The position numbers were made by a program, and so were the translations under genes. Under the pieces are notes generated by a model. It was not told where the DNA came from. It searched no databases and saw nothing but the letters and a program-made list of their open reading frames with translations. This document shows, piece by piece, positions 25,623-34,291 of a stretch of DNA of 64,000 nucleotides. Within the stretch, counting starts at the first letter, position 1. Each line of letters begins with the position of its first letter. The stretch comes from Planobispora longispora (lineage in GTDB: Bacteria; Actinomycetota; Actinomycetes; Streptosporangiales; Streptosporangiaceae), in the NCBI RefSeq assembly GCF_016863135.1, contig NZ_BOOH01000012.1, positions 141,288 to 205,287 of the forward strand, read 5' to 3'.

Positions 25623-25649
25623 GGTGGATCAGGTGGATCAGGTGGATCA
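25623..25649. repeat. Three perfect 9-bp tandem repeats
   Basis: GGTGGATCA is repeated three times without change between the phosphotransferase stop and the SIS gene ribosome binding site. It is a simple short repeat, perhaps affecting spacing or translation of the SIS gene. Confidence 0.8.
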
Positions 25650-25670
25650 AGTGGTCGGGAGGGTCGGCGG

Positions 25671-26714
25671 TCAGCGGTACCAGGACCGCAGGACGCCCAT
25701 CGGGGCGTAGCGCCAGCGGGGCAGGTGGCGGGCGGCGTAGATGAGCTCGCGGCATTCCTGCTCGGCCGCGAACGCGCGCAGCAGCCCGTCGTGGAGCAGC
25801 CGGGCGTGCCCGAGCTCGTGCAGGCGCCGGATGTAGGCGTCCTCCAGGGAGGAGGTCGCCCGCACCGCCCACTGCCCGACCTCGGCGGGGTCGGCGCCCC
25901 GGCGCTTGATCGCGACCTGGCCGGCGTGCTCCAGGCTGGTGGAGAGCTGGGCGAGGTCACGGGCGGCGGGCTGGAAGAGATCGGTGTCGGAGACCGTCGG
26001 GTTGCCGTCGAAGTCGATCACCGCGTAGCCGTCCCGCCACCGGAGGATCTGGCCCACGTGCAGGTCTCCGTGGATGCGGATGAGCGGGGTCGCGTCGTGG
26101 TCCGCCAGGACGCGGAACCGCTCTGCCAGGAGGTGCGCGCGGGCGGCCAGCCATTCGCCGTCCTCGCCGTCGGTCAGTTCCAGCGCCTCGCGCAGCGCCG
26201 CCTCGGCCCGGGTGGGCCAGGAGGTGCGCGCGGGCGAGGGCCGTACCGGGTCGGGGAAGGCCGCGGAGGGGGTGGCCAGGGCGGCGTGCAGGTCGGCGGC
26301 GAGCGCGCCCAGCTCGCCGGCGAAGGCGGTACGGCCGGCGGCCGCCTCCTCCGCGCACCATTCCCAGCCGTCGCGGGCGCCGGGCAGGTAGCGGGTGACC
26401 AGGGCGAGCAGCTCGCCGCCCCGGGTGATCGCCGCGTACGGCGTCGCCGTGGCGGTGAAGCCGACCGAGGTCAGGTGGGCGAACATCTCGGGGGCGGGGT
26501 GGGGGAGGGGGACGGGCGGGGTGAGCCACTTGACGACCAGGGTTTCTCCGATGACGACGGAGTAGTTCGTCTGGTCCACGTCAAAGCCGCGCTCAGCCGC
26601 TCCGGCGGGCACCTCCGGCAGGGGGTGGAAGAGCCTGACGGTGTACGGGTCGGGAATCTCCGAGGTCAGAGCGGTGAGGAGCGCGGTGGTGCGGCCGTCT
26701 CCGGCCTGGGGCAC
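25671..26714 (-). CDS. Maltokinase-like phosphotransferase, probable glucosamine kinase type
   Basis: The 347-residue protein has an aminoglycoside-phosphotransferase-like kinase fold. Catalytic region: IRIHGDLHVGQILRWRDGYA with the HGD, followed by VIDFDGNP, which provides the metal-binding Asp. N-terminal part: NYSVVIGETLVVKWL with the ATP-site Lys. This resembles the actinobacterial maltokinases and the related glucosamine kinases; the IDFDGNP ending and the adjacent SIS isomerase gene favour glucosamine over maltose. I took GTG at 26714; upstream TTG codons are possible. It is divergent from the polyamine-type transporter, with palindromes in the shared promoter region. Confidence 0.82.
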   Translation of the reverse strand: MPQAGDGRTTALLTALTSEIPDPYTVRLFHPLPEVPAGAAERGFDVDQTNYSVVIGETLVVKWLTPPVPLPHPAPEMFAHLTSVGFTATATPYAAITRGGELLALVTRYLPGARDGWEWCAEEAAAGRTAFAGELGALAADLHAALATPSAAFPDPVRPSPARTSWPTRAEAALREALELTDGEDGEWLAARAHLLAERFRVLADHDATPLIRIHGDLHVGQILRWRDGYAVIDFDGNPTVSDTDLFQPAARDLAQLSTSLEHAGQVAIKRRGADPAEVGQWAVRATSSLEDAYIRRLHELGHARLLHDGLLRAFAAEQECRELIYAARHLPRWRYAPMGVLRSWYR

Positions 26715-26732
26715 GGTGGCCAGCCGCTCCCA

Positions 26733-26752
26733 TATTGAATGCGGATTCAATA
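26733..26752. promoter_or_regulatory. Palindrome in divergent kinase/transporter promoter
   Basis: TATTGAAT-GCGG-ATTCAATA is a perfect inverted repeat with 8-base arms, 18 bases upstream of the kinase start. It is a likely operator for a dimeric regulator; the regulator is not identified. Confidence 0.65.
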
Positions 26753-26804
26753 GCTGGATCAAACTTCCATGTGACGATGTCGTGAAAAGTGTTGCCGATG
26801 TTGA

Positions 26805-26818
26805 TGTTGCCTGCAACA
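26805..26818. promoter_or_regulatory. TGTTGC/GCAACA operator-like palindrome
   Basis: TGTTGC-CT-GCAACA lies 74 bases before the transporter start; another direct TGTTGC half-site lies at 26790-26795. LacI/GntR-type regulators bind such sites, but the factor is unknown. Confidence 0.6.
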
Positions 26819-26892
26819 CTCCTGCTTTGGTCTGGCACGTTCCGTACGCCCCGGATCGCCCTATAAATCTGAATTCTGAAGGAGTAGCGGCT

Positions 26893-28029
26893 GTGCCCCG
26901 TTCCCGGTACACCCGTCGTCTTCCGGCTGCCGCCCTGGCAGCCGGTCTTGCGCTCGCAGTCTCGGCGTGTGGCGGGGAGGCCGCCGACGACACCACCGCC
27001 GCCGCGGGACCCGCCGCCAGCGCGTCCTCCGCGCAGCTCGACCCGAACGCCGACCTGTCGAAGCAGAGCCTCGCCATCTCGGTCTGGGACGGCTACACGC
27101 CCAAGGAGCTTCCGCAGCAGGTCAAGGAGAAGCTCAAGACCGAGCTGAAGGTCACGCTGCACGCCAACAACGAAGAGATCATGGCGAAGCTGACCTCCGG
27201 CACCGACACCGGTCTCGACGTCGCCTTCGTCTCCGGGCAGTACGCGCAGGCACTCAACGAGGCCGGGCTGCTGGAGCCGATCCACCCCGAGCTGGTCCCG
27301 AACCTGGCCAACCTCTTCCCCGAGGCCAAGGAGCTCTCCTACGACAAGGGCAACGTCTTCTCCGTCCCCTACACCTGGGGCACGACCGGCATCTGCTACC
27401 GCACCGACCTGCTGAAGACGCCGCCGACCAGCTGGAACGACCTGCTCAGCCCGCCGGCCGACGCCAAGGGGAAGGTCACCATGATGATCACCGAGCGCTG
27501 GCTGGCCCTGCCCGCCATCAAGGCGCTCGGCTACTCGGTCAACACCCGCAGCGACGAGGAGATCGCCAAGGTCAAGGAGAAGCTCCTGGCCGCCAAGCCG
27601 AACCTGCTGGCCTACGACGACACGACCTTCCGCGATCGCCTGAAGAAGGGCGAGGCCGTCATGGTCGAGGCGTGGGACGGCTGGTGCCCGGCCGGCGAGA
27701 AGAACATCGACTTCGTGGTCCCCAAGGAGGGCAGCGACCTCTGGGTGGACACGATGGTGGTGCTGAAGTCCTCCAAGAACAAGGAGGCGGCGCACGCCTT
27801 CATCAACTACATCCTGGACCCGAAGGTCCACGGCTGGGCCGCCTCGAACATCCTGTACGGCGTGCCGAACAAGGCCGCGATGGACCTGGTCGACCCCGAA
27901 CTGAAGGCCAGCATGCCCTCGCTGCAGATGACCCCGTCGCAGCTGCTCCAGGGTGAGTCGATCATCGACCTCGGTGAGGACTCGGTGAAGTTCACCCGCC
28001 TGGCGACCGAGGTCGCGGCGCAGCAGTGA
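26893..28029 (+). CDS. Polyamine-type ABC substrate-binding lipoprotein
   Basis: The 378-residue PotD-family receptor has an n-region RSRYTRRL, hydrophobic core and lipobox VSACGG. Family blocks: LAISVWDGYTPKELPQQ, LDVAFVSGQYAQAL, NVFSVPYTWGTTGICYRTDLL, GEAVMVEAWDGWC and a VDTMVVLKSSKNKEAAHAFINYIL C-terminal lobe. The acidic and aromatic residues in VPYTWGTTG and EAWDGW match polyamine-pocket positions. The start is a GTG at 26893 following GGAG. Its stop overlaps the permease start (GTGA). Spermidine/putrescine is the likely ligand, supported by the downstream aldehyde dehydrogenase. Confidence 0.92.
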   Translation: MPRSRYTRRLPAAALAAGLALAVSACGGEAADDTTAAAGPAASASSAQLDPNADLSKQSLAISVWDGYTPKELPQQVKEKLKTELKVTLHANNEEIMAKLTSGTDTGLDVAFVSGQYAQALNEAGLLEPIHPELVPNLANLFPEAKELSYDKGNVFSVPYTWGTTGICYRTDLLKTPPTSWNDLLSPPADAKGKVTMMITERWLALPAIKALGYSVNTRSDEEIAKVKEKLLAAKPNLLAYDDTTFRDRLKKGEAVMVEAWDGWCPAGEKNIDFVVPKEGSDLWVDTMVVLKSSKNKEAAHAFINYILDPKVHGWAASNILYGVPNKAAMDLVDPELKASMPSLQMTPSQLLQGESIIDLGEDSVKFTRLATEVAAQQ

Positions 28030-28922
28030 CCGGCTCCACCGTCTCCGGCGCGGCCGCGGTATCGCGGTCGCGCCGGTCGCGTGCGCTGGGGCGGCGGTCG
28101 CGTGCGATCGGGCGGCTGGTCTTCCTCGGTCCCGGCCTGGCCTACCTGATCGTCCTGCTGCTGGTCCCGCTGGCGCTGATCCTCAGCTACACGGTGTTCC
28201 GCCGGGGCCGCTTCGGCGGGGTCGTCTACGAGGCGACCGGGGAGAACTTCACCCGGCTGCTCGACCCGCTCTACCTCGACGTCATCGTCTCTTCACTGAA
28301 GCTGGCCACGATCGCCACGGTGATCGCTCTGCTGGTCGGGTATCCGACGGCGTACCTGATCGCGCAGTTGCCCCGGAAGTGGAAGACGATCGCGCTGGTG
28401 GCGATCGTGCTGCCGTTCTGGACGAACTTCCTGGTCCGGGTCTACGCCTGGATCGTGCTGCTCAGCGGCCCCGGGCTGGTCAACTCCGCTCTCGGGGACC
28501 TGGGGCTGGGCCCGTTCGAGTTCCTCTACAACCAGGGCACGATCGTCACCGGCCTGGTCTACTCCTACCTGCCGCTGATGGTGCTCCCGCTGTACGCCGC
28601 GATCGAGAAGCTCGACCCGCAGCTCCGCGAGGCCTCGGCCAACCTCGGCGCCCGGCCCGCCCGCACGTTCGTCTCGGTCACGCTGCCGCTGACGCTGCCG
28701 GGAGTGGTCACCGGGTGCCTTTTCGTCTTCGTGCCGAGCTTCGGCAACTTCGTCATCCCCGAGCTGCTCGGCGGCGGGCGATCGATCATGGTCGGCAACC
28801 TGATCAGGGACCAGTTCCTCAAGGCGAGGGACTGGCCGTTCGGGTCCACGCTGACGCTGGCGCTGCTCGCCGTCCTGATCGTCCTGCTGCTCCTGCAGGC
28901 ATGGAGTGCCCGCCGTGCGTAG
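28026..28922 (+). CDS. Polyamine-type ABC permease, PotB-like
   Basis: The 298-residue inner-membrane permease has about six membrane spans (first LVFLGPGLAYLIVLLLVPLALIL) and the EAA loop EASANLGARPARTFVSVTLPLT that docks the ATPase. The C-terminal part FGNFVIPELLGGGRSIMVGN is typical of PotB/PotH. A basic N-terminus (SRSRRSRALGRRSRA) lies in the cytoplasm. It is translationally coupled to the receptor gene upstream and overlaps the next permease. Confidence 0.93.
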   Translation: MTGSTVSGAAAVSRSRRSRALGRRSRAIGRLVFLGPGLAYLIVLLLVPLALILSYTVFRRGRFGGVVYEATGENFTRLLDPLYLDVIVSSLKLATIATVIALLVGYPTAYLIAQLPRKWKTIALVAIVLPFWTNFLVRVYAWIVLLSGPGLVNSALGDLGLGPFEFLYNQGTIVTGLVYSYLPLMVLPLYAAIEKLDPQLREASANLGARPARTFVSVTLPLTLPGVVTGCLFVFVPSFGNFVIPELLGGGRSIMVGNLIRDQFLKARDWPFGSTLTLALLAVLIVLLLLQAWSARRA

Positions 28923-29688
28923 ACCCCGCCTGCTGTACGTCCCGTTCTGGATGACCTACGTCTTCCTGTACGCGCCGATCGCGGTGCTGGTCGTCATGTC
29001 GTTCAACTCCGGAGACTCGCCGTACTCCTTCGACGGGTTCAGCCTGAAGTGGTACGGCGAGCTGGCGGGCAACGCCGAGATCGGCAAGGGCCTGGTCAAC
29101 ACCCTGCTGGTGGCCGCGGGCTCGACCGTCCTGGCGACCGCGCTGGGCACGCTGCTGGCCGTGGGGCTGGCGCGGTACAGCAGGTCGAAGGTGCTGGACG
29201 CGATCGGCGTGCTCCCGGCCGTGCTGCCGGACCTGGTGCTGGCCATCGGGCTGCTGGTGTTCTACGGGACGGTCAAGATGACCCTCGGCCTGCACTCGGT
29301 GCTGCTGGCGCACACGGTCTTCGGCATGGCGTTCGTCGCCGCGGTGGTCCGCACCCGGCTCACCCACGCCGACTTCTCCCTGGAGGAGGCCTCGCGCGAC
29401 CTGGGGGCCACCCCGGCGACGACGTTCTTCCGGATCACCCTGCCGCAGCTCGTGCCGGGCATCGCCGCGGGCGCGCTGCTGGCGTTCACGCTCTCCGTCG
29501 ACGAGTTCGTCATCGCGTTCTTCACCGCGGCGCCGACCGAGCCGACCCTGCCCATCGTCATCTACTCAATGGTCCGCTTCGGGGTCACCCCGGAGATCAA
29601 CGCGTTGGCCACGCTGCTGCTGGCCGTGAGCTTCACCGTGGTGATCGTGGCCCAGCGGATGACCCGACTGACGGAGTCCTTCACCTGA
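28915..29688 (+). CDS. Polyamine-type ABC permease, PotC-like
   Basis: This second permease of about 257 residues pairs with the PotB-like protein. It has PotC features: [19 protein letters not shown] near the N-terminus, [20 protein letters not shown] as the EAA loop, and [11 protein letters not shown] took GTG at 28915, which has GGAG 8 bases before it; GTG at 28906 would add three residues but has no spacing for a ribosome site. It ends with a TGATG overlap with the ATPase gene. Confidence 0.92.
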   Translation: MRRPRLLYVPFWMTYVFLYAPIAVLVVMSFNSGDSPYSFDGFSLKWYGELAGNAEIGKGLVNTLLVAAGSTVLATALGTLLAVGLARYSRSKVLDAIGVLPAVLPDLVLAIGLLVFYGTVKMTLGLHSVLLAHTVFGMAFVAAVVRTRLTHADFSLEEASRDLGATPATTFFRITLPQLVPGIAAGALLAFTLSVDEFVIAFFTAAPTEPTLPIVIYSMVRFGVTPEINALATLLLAVSFTVVIVAQRMTRLTESFT

Positions 29689-30722
29689 TGCTGCAGATCA
29701 CTGGTGTCAGCCGCCGGTTCGGCGACGTCACGGCGCTGGCGGACGTCTCCCTTGAGATCCGCCAGGGCGAGTTCTTCGCGCTGCTGGGCCCCAGCGGCTG
29801 CGGAAAGACCACGCTCCTGCGCATCCTGGCCGGGTTCGAGTCGCCGGACTCCGGAACCGTCACCCTCGACGGCGACGACCTGCTCGGCCGGGCCGCGCAC
29901 CGCCGCCCGGTCAACCTGATGTTCCAGTCCTACGCCCTGTTCCCGCACATGACCGTGGCCAAGAACGTCGCCTACGGCCTGGAGCGGGAGAAGCTGCCGA
30001 AGGCGGAGATCCGGTCGCGGGTCGGCGAGGTGCTGGAGAAGGTGGGGCTGTCCGCGATGGCCGGGCGCAGGCCGCAGCAGCTGTCCGGCGGCCAGCGCCA
30101 GCGGGTCGCGCTGGCCCGCGCGATCGTCAAGCGGCCGCGCCTGCTCCTGCTCGACGAGCCGCTGTCCGCGCTGGACAAGAAGGTGCGCGCGGAGATGCAG
30201 CTGGAGCTCAAGCGGCTCCAGAACGAGGTCGGCATCACCTTCGTCGTGGTCACCCACGACCAGGAGGAGGCCATGTCGCTCGCCGACCGGATCGCGGTCT
30301 TCAACGCGGGCCGGGTCGAGCAGGTGGACGAGCCGGTGCGGCTCTACGAGCGGCCGCGGACCCCGTTCGTGGCGGGCTTCGTGGGAGCCAGCAACCTCTT
30401 CCCGGGCCGGGCGTGCGCGGCCGGCCTGGCCGCCGACGGCCTGGGCGTGCTGCCCGGCGCCTCCGACCTGCCGGACGGCACGCCCGCGCTGCTGGCCGTA
30501 CGGCCCGAGCGGCTCCGGCTGGACGACGCTCCGGCCGAGGGCGTGCTCCACGGCGAGGTCGCCGACGTGAGCTTCTACGGCGGCGTCTCGCATGTCGCGG
30601 TCACCGTGCCGGGCCGTCCGGAACCGCTCCTGGTCGCGACGCAGGGGGCCACCCGGGTCCGGCAGGGCGCGCGGGTCGGGGTGTCCTGGGCGTCCGGGGA
30701 CGGGGTGCTGGTCCCTCAATGA
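29688..30722 (+). CDS. Polyamine-type ABC ATPase, PotA-like
   Basis: The 344-residue ATPase has Walker [10 protein letters not shown] (about 34-42), [13 protein letters not shown]-loop, signature [14 protein letters not shown] (about 130), Walker [13 protein letters not shown] and H-loop [11 protein letters not shown]-terminal TOBE-type domain ([27 protein letters not shown]) is present, as in PotA. It is the fourth gene of the coupled receptor-permease-permease-ATPase operon. Its stop overlaps by seven bases the stop of the convergent TetR gene. Confidence 0.93.
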   Translation: MLQITGVSRRFGDVTALADVSLEIRQGEFFALLGPSGCGKTTLLRILAGFESPDSGTVTLDGDDLLGRAAHRRPVNLMFQSYALFPHMTVAKNVAYGLEREKLPKAEIRSRVGEVLEKVGLSAMAGRRPQQLSGGQRQRVALARAIVKRPRLLLLDEPLSALDKKVRAEMQLELKRLQNEVGITFVVVTHDQEEAMSLADRIAVFNAGRVEQVDEPVRLYERPRTPFVAGFVGASNLFPGRACAAGLAADGLGVLPGASDLPDGTPALLAVRPERLRLDDAPAEGVLHGEVADVSFYGGVSHVAVTVPGRPEPLLVATQGATRVRQGARVGVSWASGDGVLVPQ

Positions 30723-31324
30723 GACGGCTTCAGATCGTTCCCCGTGGCCGCGCGGGCGTAGGCCAGGATGAGGTCCGCCGCCTCATCCGGGCCGATCACC
30801 GGGTGGCGGGCCGTTATGCGGTAACCGTACGCGTCCTCGAGCGCGACGAGGTTGCGCGCGACGACCAGGGAGTCGTCGGAGAGCGTGAAGGTTCCCAGGG
30901 CGCTGCCGGTCTCCAGGATGCTCTGGTACATCGCGACCTGGCGGTCGTAGAGCGTGGTGAGCAGGAGCGCGTACATCCGGTTGCGGGACGCGGCGCCGCC
31001 GAGCTCGTTGAGGAGCCGTACGTCCGGGTCCTCCGGGCCGTGCGGCAGGCCCGAGCGGATGGTCACGACGAGCTTCTCGACGGGGTCGCGCATCCCGCTG
31101 ATCCGCTTCAGGCGCAGCTCGTAGAAGCGCTCCATCCCGGCGTGGTGGGCCTCCACCAGGAGTTCGCCGAGATCGGGGAAGTGGTAGAGCACGGCGCCGG
31201 AGGTCAGTCCCGCCTCCTCCGCGACGTGGTTGAGCCCGACACCGTCGGTGCCGTGTCTGATGATCGCCCGGCGCGCCGCGTCGATGAGATCCACACGCCG
31301 ATCAGACCGACTCATACGCGCCAT
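30716..31324 (-). CDS. TetR family regulator, BetI-like
   Basis: The 202-residue regulator has an N-terminal helix-turn-helix ([33 protein letters not shown]) and a C-terminal domain of BetI type ([36 protein letters not shown]). BetI-like TetR proteins commonly control polyamine, betaine or aldehyde-related genes. It converges on the polyamine transporter and is divergent from the glycosyltransferase-dehydrogenase pair, 129 AT-rich bases apart, so it most likely controls that pair. A second in-frame ATG at 31315 is possible. Confidence 0.9.
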   Translation of the reverse strand: MARMSRSDRRVDLIDAARRAIIRHGTDGVGLNHVAEEAGLTSGAVLYHFPDLGELLVEAHHAGMERFYELRLKRISGMRDPVEKLVVTIRSGLPHGPEDPDVRLLNELGGAASRNRMYALLLTTLYDRQVAMYQSILETGSALGTFTLSDDSLVVARNLVALEDAYGYRITARHPVIGPDEAADLILAYARAATGNDLKPSH

Positions 31325-31453
31325 ATTTCCCCGTTCGTTTACCTCAGTGATTCACGCCGGGGTCCATAGTGGCCGATATCCGGCATTCCCGCTAGATCAT
31401 GATTTAAACAAATATTTAACACAAAATCAGCCCCCTGCCGTCTGGAGGATGCG

Positions 31454-32722
31454 ATGCCCCTCACGATCCTGTTCATGCCGGAGAGCGCCTACGGGCCGAC
31501 GAACAACTGCATCGGCATCGGTGACATTCTGCGTAAGCGCGGTCACCGGGTCGTTTTCGCCGCTGAAGCCTCCTGGAAGGGGAAGCTGGAGGCGCTCGGC
31601 TTCGAGGAGGACCTGGTCGACCTGGCTCCGCCGTCCGAGGAGGAGCAGGACGCGGGGCAGTTCTGGAAGGACTTCATCCGGGACACCGCGCCGGAATACC
31701 GCAAGACGACCGCCGAGCAGCTGGAGACGGTGACCAAGCCGATCTGGGACGCCCTCATCGACGGCGTGAAGTACTGCGAACCGCAGCTCAAGGCGATTAT
31801 CGAGCGCGTTCAGCCGGATGTCATCGTCGAGGACAACGTCATCACTTTCCCGGCGCTTATGACCGCGGGCAAGCCGTTCGTGCGCATCGTCTCCTGCAAT
31901 CCGCTGGAGGTCCGCGGCGAGAATGCGGCGCCGGTCTTCTCCGGCCTCCCGGCCGACGACCGCTCGGAGTGGGACGCCTTCCGCGCCGAGTACGACCGCA
32001 CCCACCGCGAGGTCTGGACCGCCTTCAACGAGTGGTGCGTCGCCCAGGGCACCGCGCCCCTGCCCGACCTGGACTTCATCCACGAGGGCGACCTGAACCT
32101 GTACGTGTTCCCGGAGATCGCGGACTACACCGACGCGCGCCCGCTCGGCCCGAACTGGCACCGCCTGGACTCCTCGGTCCGCGAGACCGACGACGCCTTC
32201 GAACTGCCGGAGTCGCTCGCAGGCGACGGGGCCCTGGTCTACTTCTCGCTCGGCTCGCTCGGCTCGGCCGACGTGGAGCTGATGCAGCGGGTGATCGACG
32301 TGCTGGGCACCACCCCGCACCGCTTCATCGTCTCCAAGGGCCCGCTGCACGAGGAGATCAAGCTCGCCGACAACATGTGGGGCGCCGAGTTCGTCCCGCA
32401 GACGAAGATCATTCCGATGGTGGACCTGGTCATCACGCACGGCGGCAACAACACCACCACCGAGGCGCTGCACTTCGGCAAGCCGATGATCCTGCTGCCC
32501 CTGTTCTGGGACCAGTACGACAACGCCCAGCGCATGCACGAGCTGGGCTACGGCGTCCGGCTGTCCACCTACGCCTTCACCGACGAGGAGCTGACCGGCG
32601 CCCTCGATCGGCTCCTGGGCGACACCGGGCTGCGCGCGCGCCTGGCCGCCGCCGGCGAGGAGATCCGCCGCCGCGACGGCCTGCGCAAGGCCGCCGACCT
32701 GATCGAGCAGGCCGGCGCCTGA
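31454..32722 (+). CDS. GT1 (UGT/MGT-like) glycosyltransferase
   Basis: The 422-residue glycosyltransferase has the GT-B arrangement. N-terminal acceptor half: ILFMPESAYGPTNNCIGIGDIL. C-terminal donor half: LVYFSLGSLGSADVELMQRV, then VDLVITHGGNNTTTEALHFG and PMILLPLFWDQYDNAQRM, the UGT donor signature with His, Asn and Asp-Gln. It should transfer a nucleotide-activated sugar to a small molecule in the cytoplasm. It is followed after 28 bases by an aldehyde dehydrogenase and preceded by a divergent TetR gene. No acceptor can be named. Such glycosyltransferases may detoxify compounds. Confidence 0.92.
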   Translation: MPLTILFMPESAYGPTNNCIGIGDILRKRGHRVVFAAEASWKGKLEALGFEEDLVDLAPPSEEEQDAGQFWKDFIRDTAPEYRKTTAEQLETVTKPIWDALIDGVKYCEPQLKAIIERVQPDVIVEDNVITFPALMTAGKPFVRIVSCNPLEVRGENAAPVFSGLPADDRSEWDAFRAEYDRTHREVWTAFNEWCVAQGTAPLPDLDFIHEGDLNLYVFPEIADYTDARPLGPNWHRLDSSVRETDDAFELPESLAGDGALVYFSLGSLGSADVELMQRVIDVLGTTPHRFIVSKGPLHEEIKLADNMWGAEFVPQTKIIPMVDLVITHGGNNTTTEALHFGKPMILLPLFWDQYDNAQRMHELGYGVRLSTYAFTDEELTGALDRLLGDTGLRARLAAAGEEIRRRDGLRKAADLIEQAGA

Positions 32723-32750
32723 CGTTTTCGAGCACGAGCAAGGACGTTCC

Positions 32751-34157
32751 ATGGGTAAGTTGATCAATCCGGCGACCGGCGAGCTCGTCACGGAGGCGGC
32801 CGTCACCCCGGTCACCGAGGTGGCGGCGGCCGTACGGCGGGCGCGCGGGGCCTTCGCCGAGTGGGGCGCGGCGACCCCGGCCGAACGGGCCAGGGTGCTG
32901 CTGCGCTTCGCCGACCTCGTCGAGGCCGACGCCGAGGAGCTGACCCGGCTGGAGGTGACCGAGACCGGCAAGCCTGCGGCGGTGTTCCGCGACGGCGAGC
33001 TGCCCTTCGCGGTCGACAACCTCCGCTTCTTCGCCGGGGCGGCCCGCTCGCTGGACGGCACCGGGGCGGGGGTGTTCAGCGCGGGCTACACGTCGGTGCT
33101 GGTGCGCCGCCCGGTCGGCGTCGTCGCCTCGATCGCCCCGTGGAACTTCCCGCTCGTGATGGCGGTCTGGAAGATCGGGCCCGCGCTCGCCGCGGGCAAC
33201 GCGGTGGTGATCAAGCCCGCTCCGCAGACGCCGGGGACCACCCTGCGGCTGGCCGAGCTGTTCGCCCGCGCCGGCGCCCCGGACGGGCTGCTCCAGGTCG
33301 TGCTCGGCGACGCCGAGGCCGGCCAGGCGCTGGTGACCGACCCCGGCGTGGACATGGTGAGCGTCACCGGGTCCACCGAGACCGGCCGCGCGGTCATGCG
33401 CGGGGCCGCGGGCTCCCTGAAGCGGGTCCATCTGGAGCTGGGCGGCAAGGCGCCGGCGCTGGTCTTCGGCGACGCGGACCTGGCCGGGATGGCCAGGGGC
33501 GTGGCGATGGGCGCGACCTACAACACCGGCCAGGACTGCACGGCCGCCACGCGGGTCTACATCGCCCGCGAGGTGTACGGCGACGCCGTCGAAGCGCTTC
33601 ACGGCACGCTGGCCGGGATCAGGGCCGGCGACCCCTGGGACCCGTCGACCGACATCGGCCCGCTGATCTCCGCCGGGCACCGGGACCGGGTGCACGGCTT
33701 CGTCGAGCGCGCGAGGGCCGCGGGCGCCGCGGTGCTGTGCGGCGGCGCCCCGGTGGAGGGGTCCGGCTTCTTCTATCCGCCGACGCTGGTCGACGGGGCC
33801 CGCCAGGACAGCGAGATCGTCCAGGGCGAGCTGTTCGGCCCGGTGCTGGTGACCCTGCCCTTCGACGGCGAGGACGAGGCGGTGCGGCTGGCCAACGACA
33901 CCCCCTACGGCCTGGCCTCCTCGGTCTGGTCCCGGGACGTGGCCCGGGCGCTGCGCGTCTCGCACCGTCTCGACGTGGGGGTGACCTGGGTCAACGACCA
34001 CCTGCCGATCGCCTCGGAGGCCCCGCACGGCGGGGTGAAGGGCAGCGGCTTCGGCAAGGACATGAGCCAGGAGGCGGTCCAGGAGTACTCGGTGACCCGG
34101 CACCTGATGATCAAGCATCAGGCCCCGGAGGCCAGGGACTCGTTCCGGCCCGCCTAG
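32751..34157 (+). CDS. Aldehyde dehydrogenase, aminobutyraldehyde dehydrogenase-like
   Basis: The 468-residue NAD(P)-dependent dehydrogenase has IAPWNFPLVMAVWKIGPALA (coenzyme site), VSVTGSTETGRAV, general base Glu229 in LELGGKAP and catalytic Cys263 in NTGQDCTAAT, and EELFGPVL-like QGELFGPVL. The WNFP-to-GQDC spacing and sequence resemble PatD/4-aminobutyraldehyde dehydrogenases, which finish putrescine breakdown; betaine-aldehyde dehydrogenase is the alternative. The nearby polyamine transporter supports the first. It forms a pair with the glycosyltransferase. Confidence 0.93.
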   Translation: MGKLINPATGELVTEAAVTPVTEVAAAVRRARGAFAEWGAATPAERARVLLRFADLVEADAEELTRLEVTETGKPAAVFRDGELPFAVDNLRFFAGAARSLDGTGAGVFSAGYTSVLVRRPVGVVASIAPWNFPLVMAVWKIGPALAAGNAVVIKPAPQTPGTTLRLAELFARAGAPDGLLQVVLGDAEAGQALVTDPGVDMVSVTGSTETGRAVMRGAAGSLKRVHLELGGKAPALVFGDADLAGMARGVAMGATYNTGQDCTAATRVYIAREVYGDAVEALHGTLAGIRAGDPWDPSTDIGPLISAGHRDRVHGFVERARAAGAAVLCGGAPVEGSGFFYPPTLVDGARQDSEIVQGELFGPVLVTLPFDGEDEAVRLANDTPYGLASSVWSRDVARALRVSHRLDVGVTWVNDHLPIASEAPHGGVKGSGFGKDMSQEAVQEYSVTRHLMIKHQAPEARDSFRPA

Positions 34158-34291
34158 AAGTGCGGGTGCTTCCTGCACCGGCGGCCCCGTTTATAGGGAT
34201 CTGCACCACCAAATCGATCTAAAAGCGATATAAAGGATGTGCTCAAATTGCGTGCGCGGCTTCCCCGCCCGGCGATGGGTTACGTAGACCA

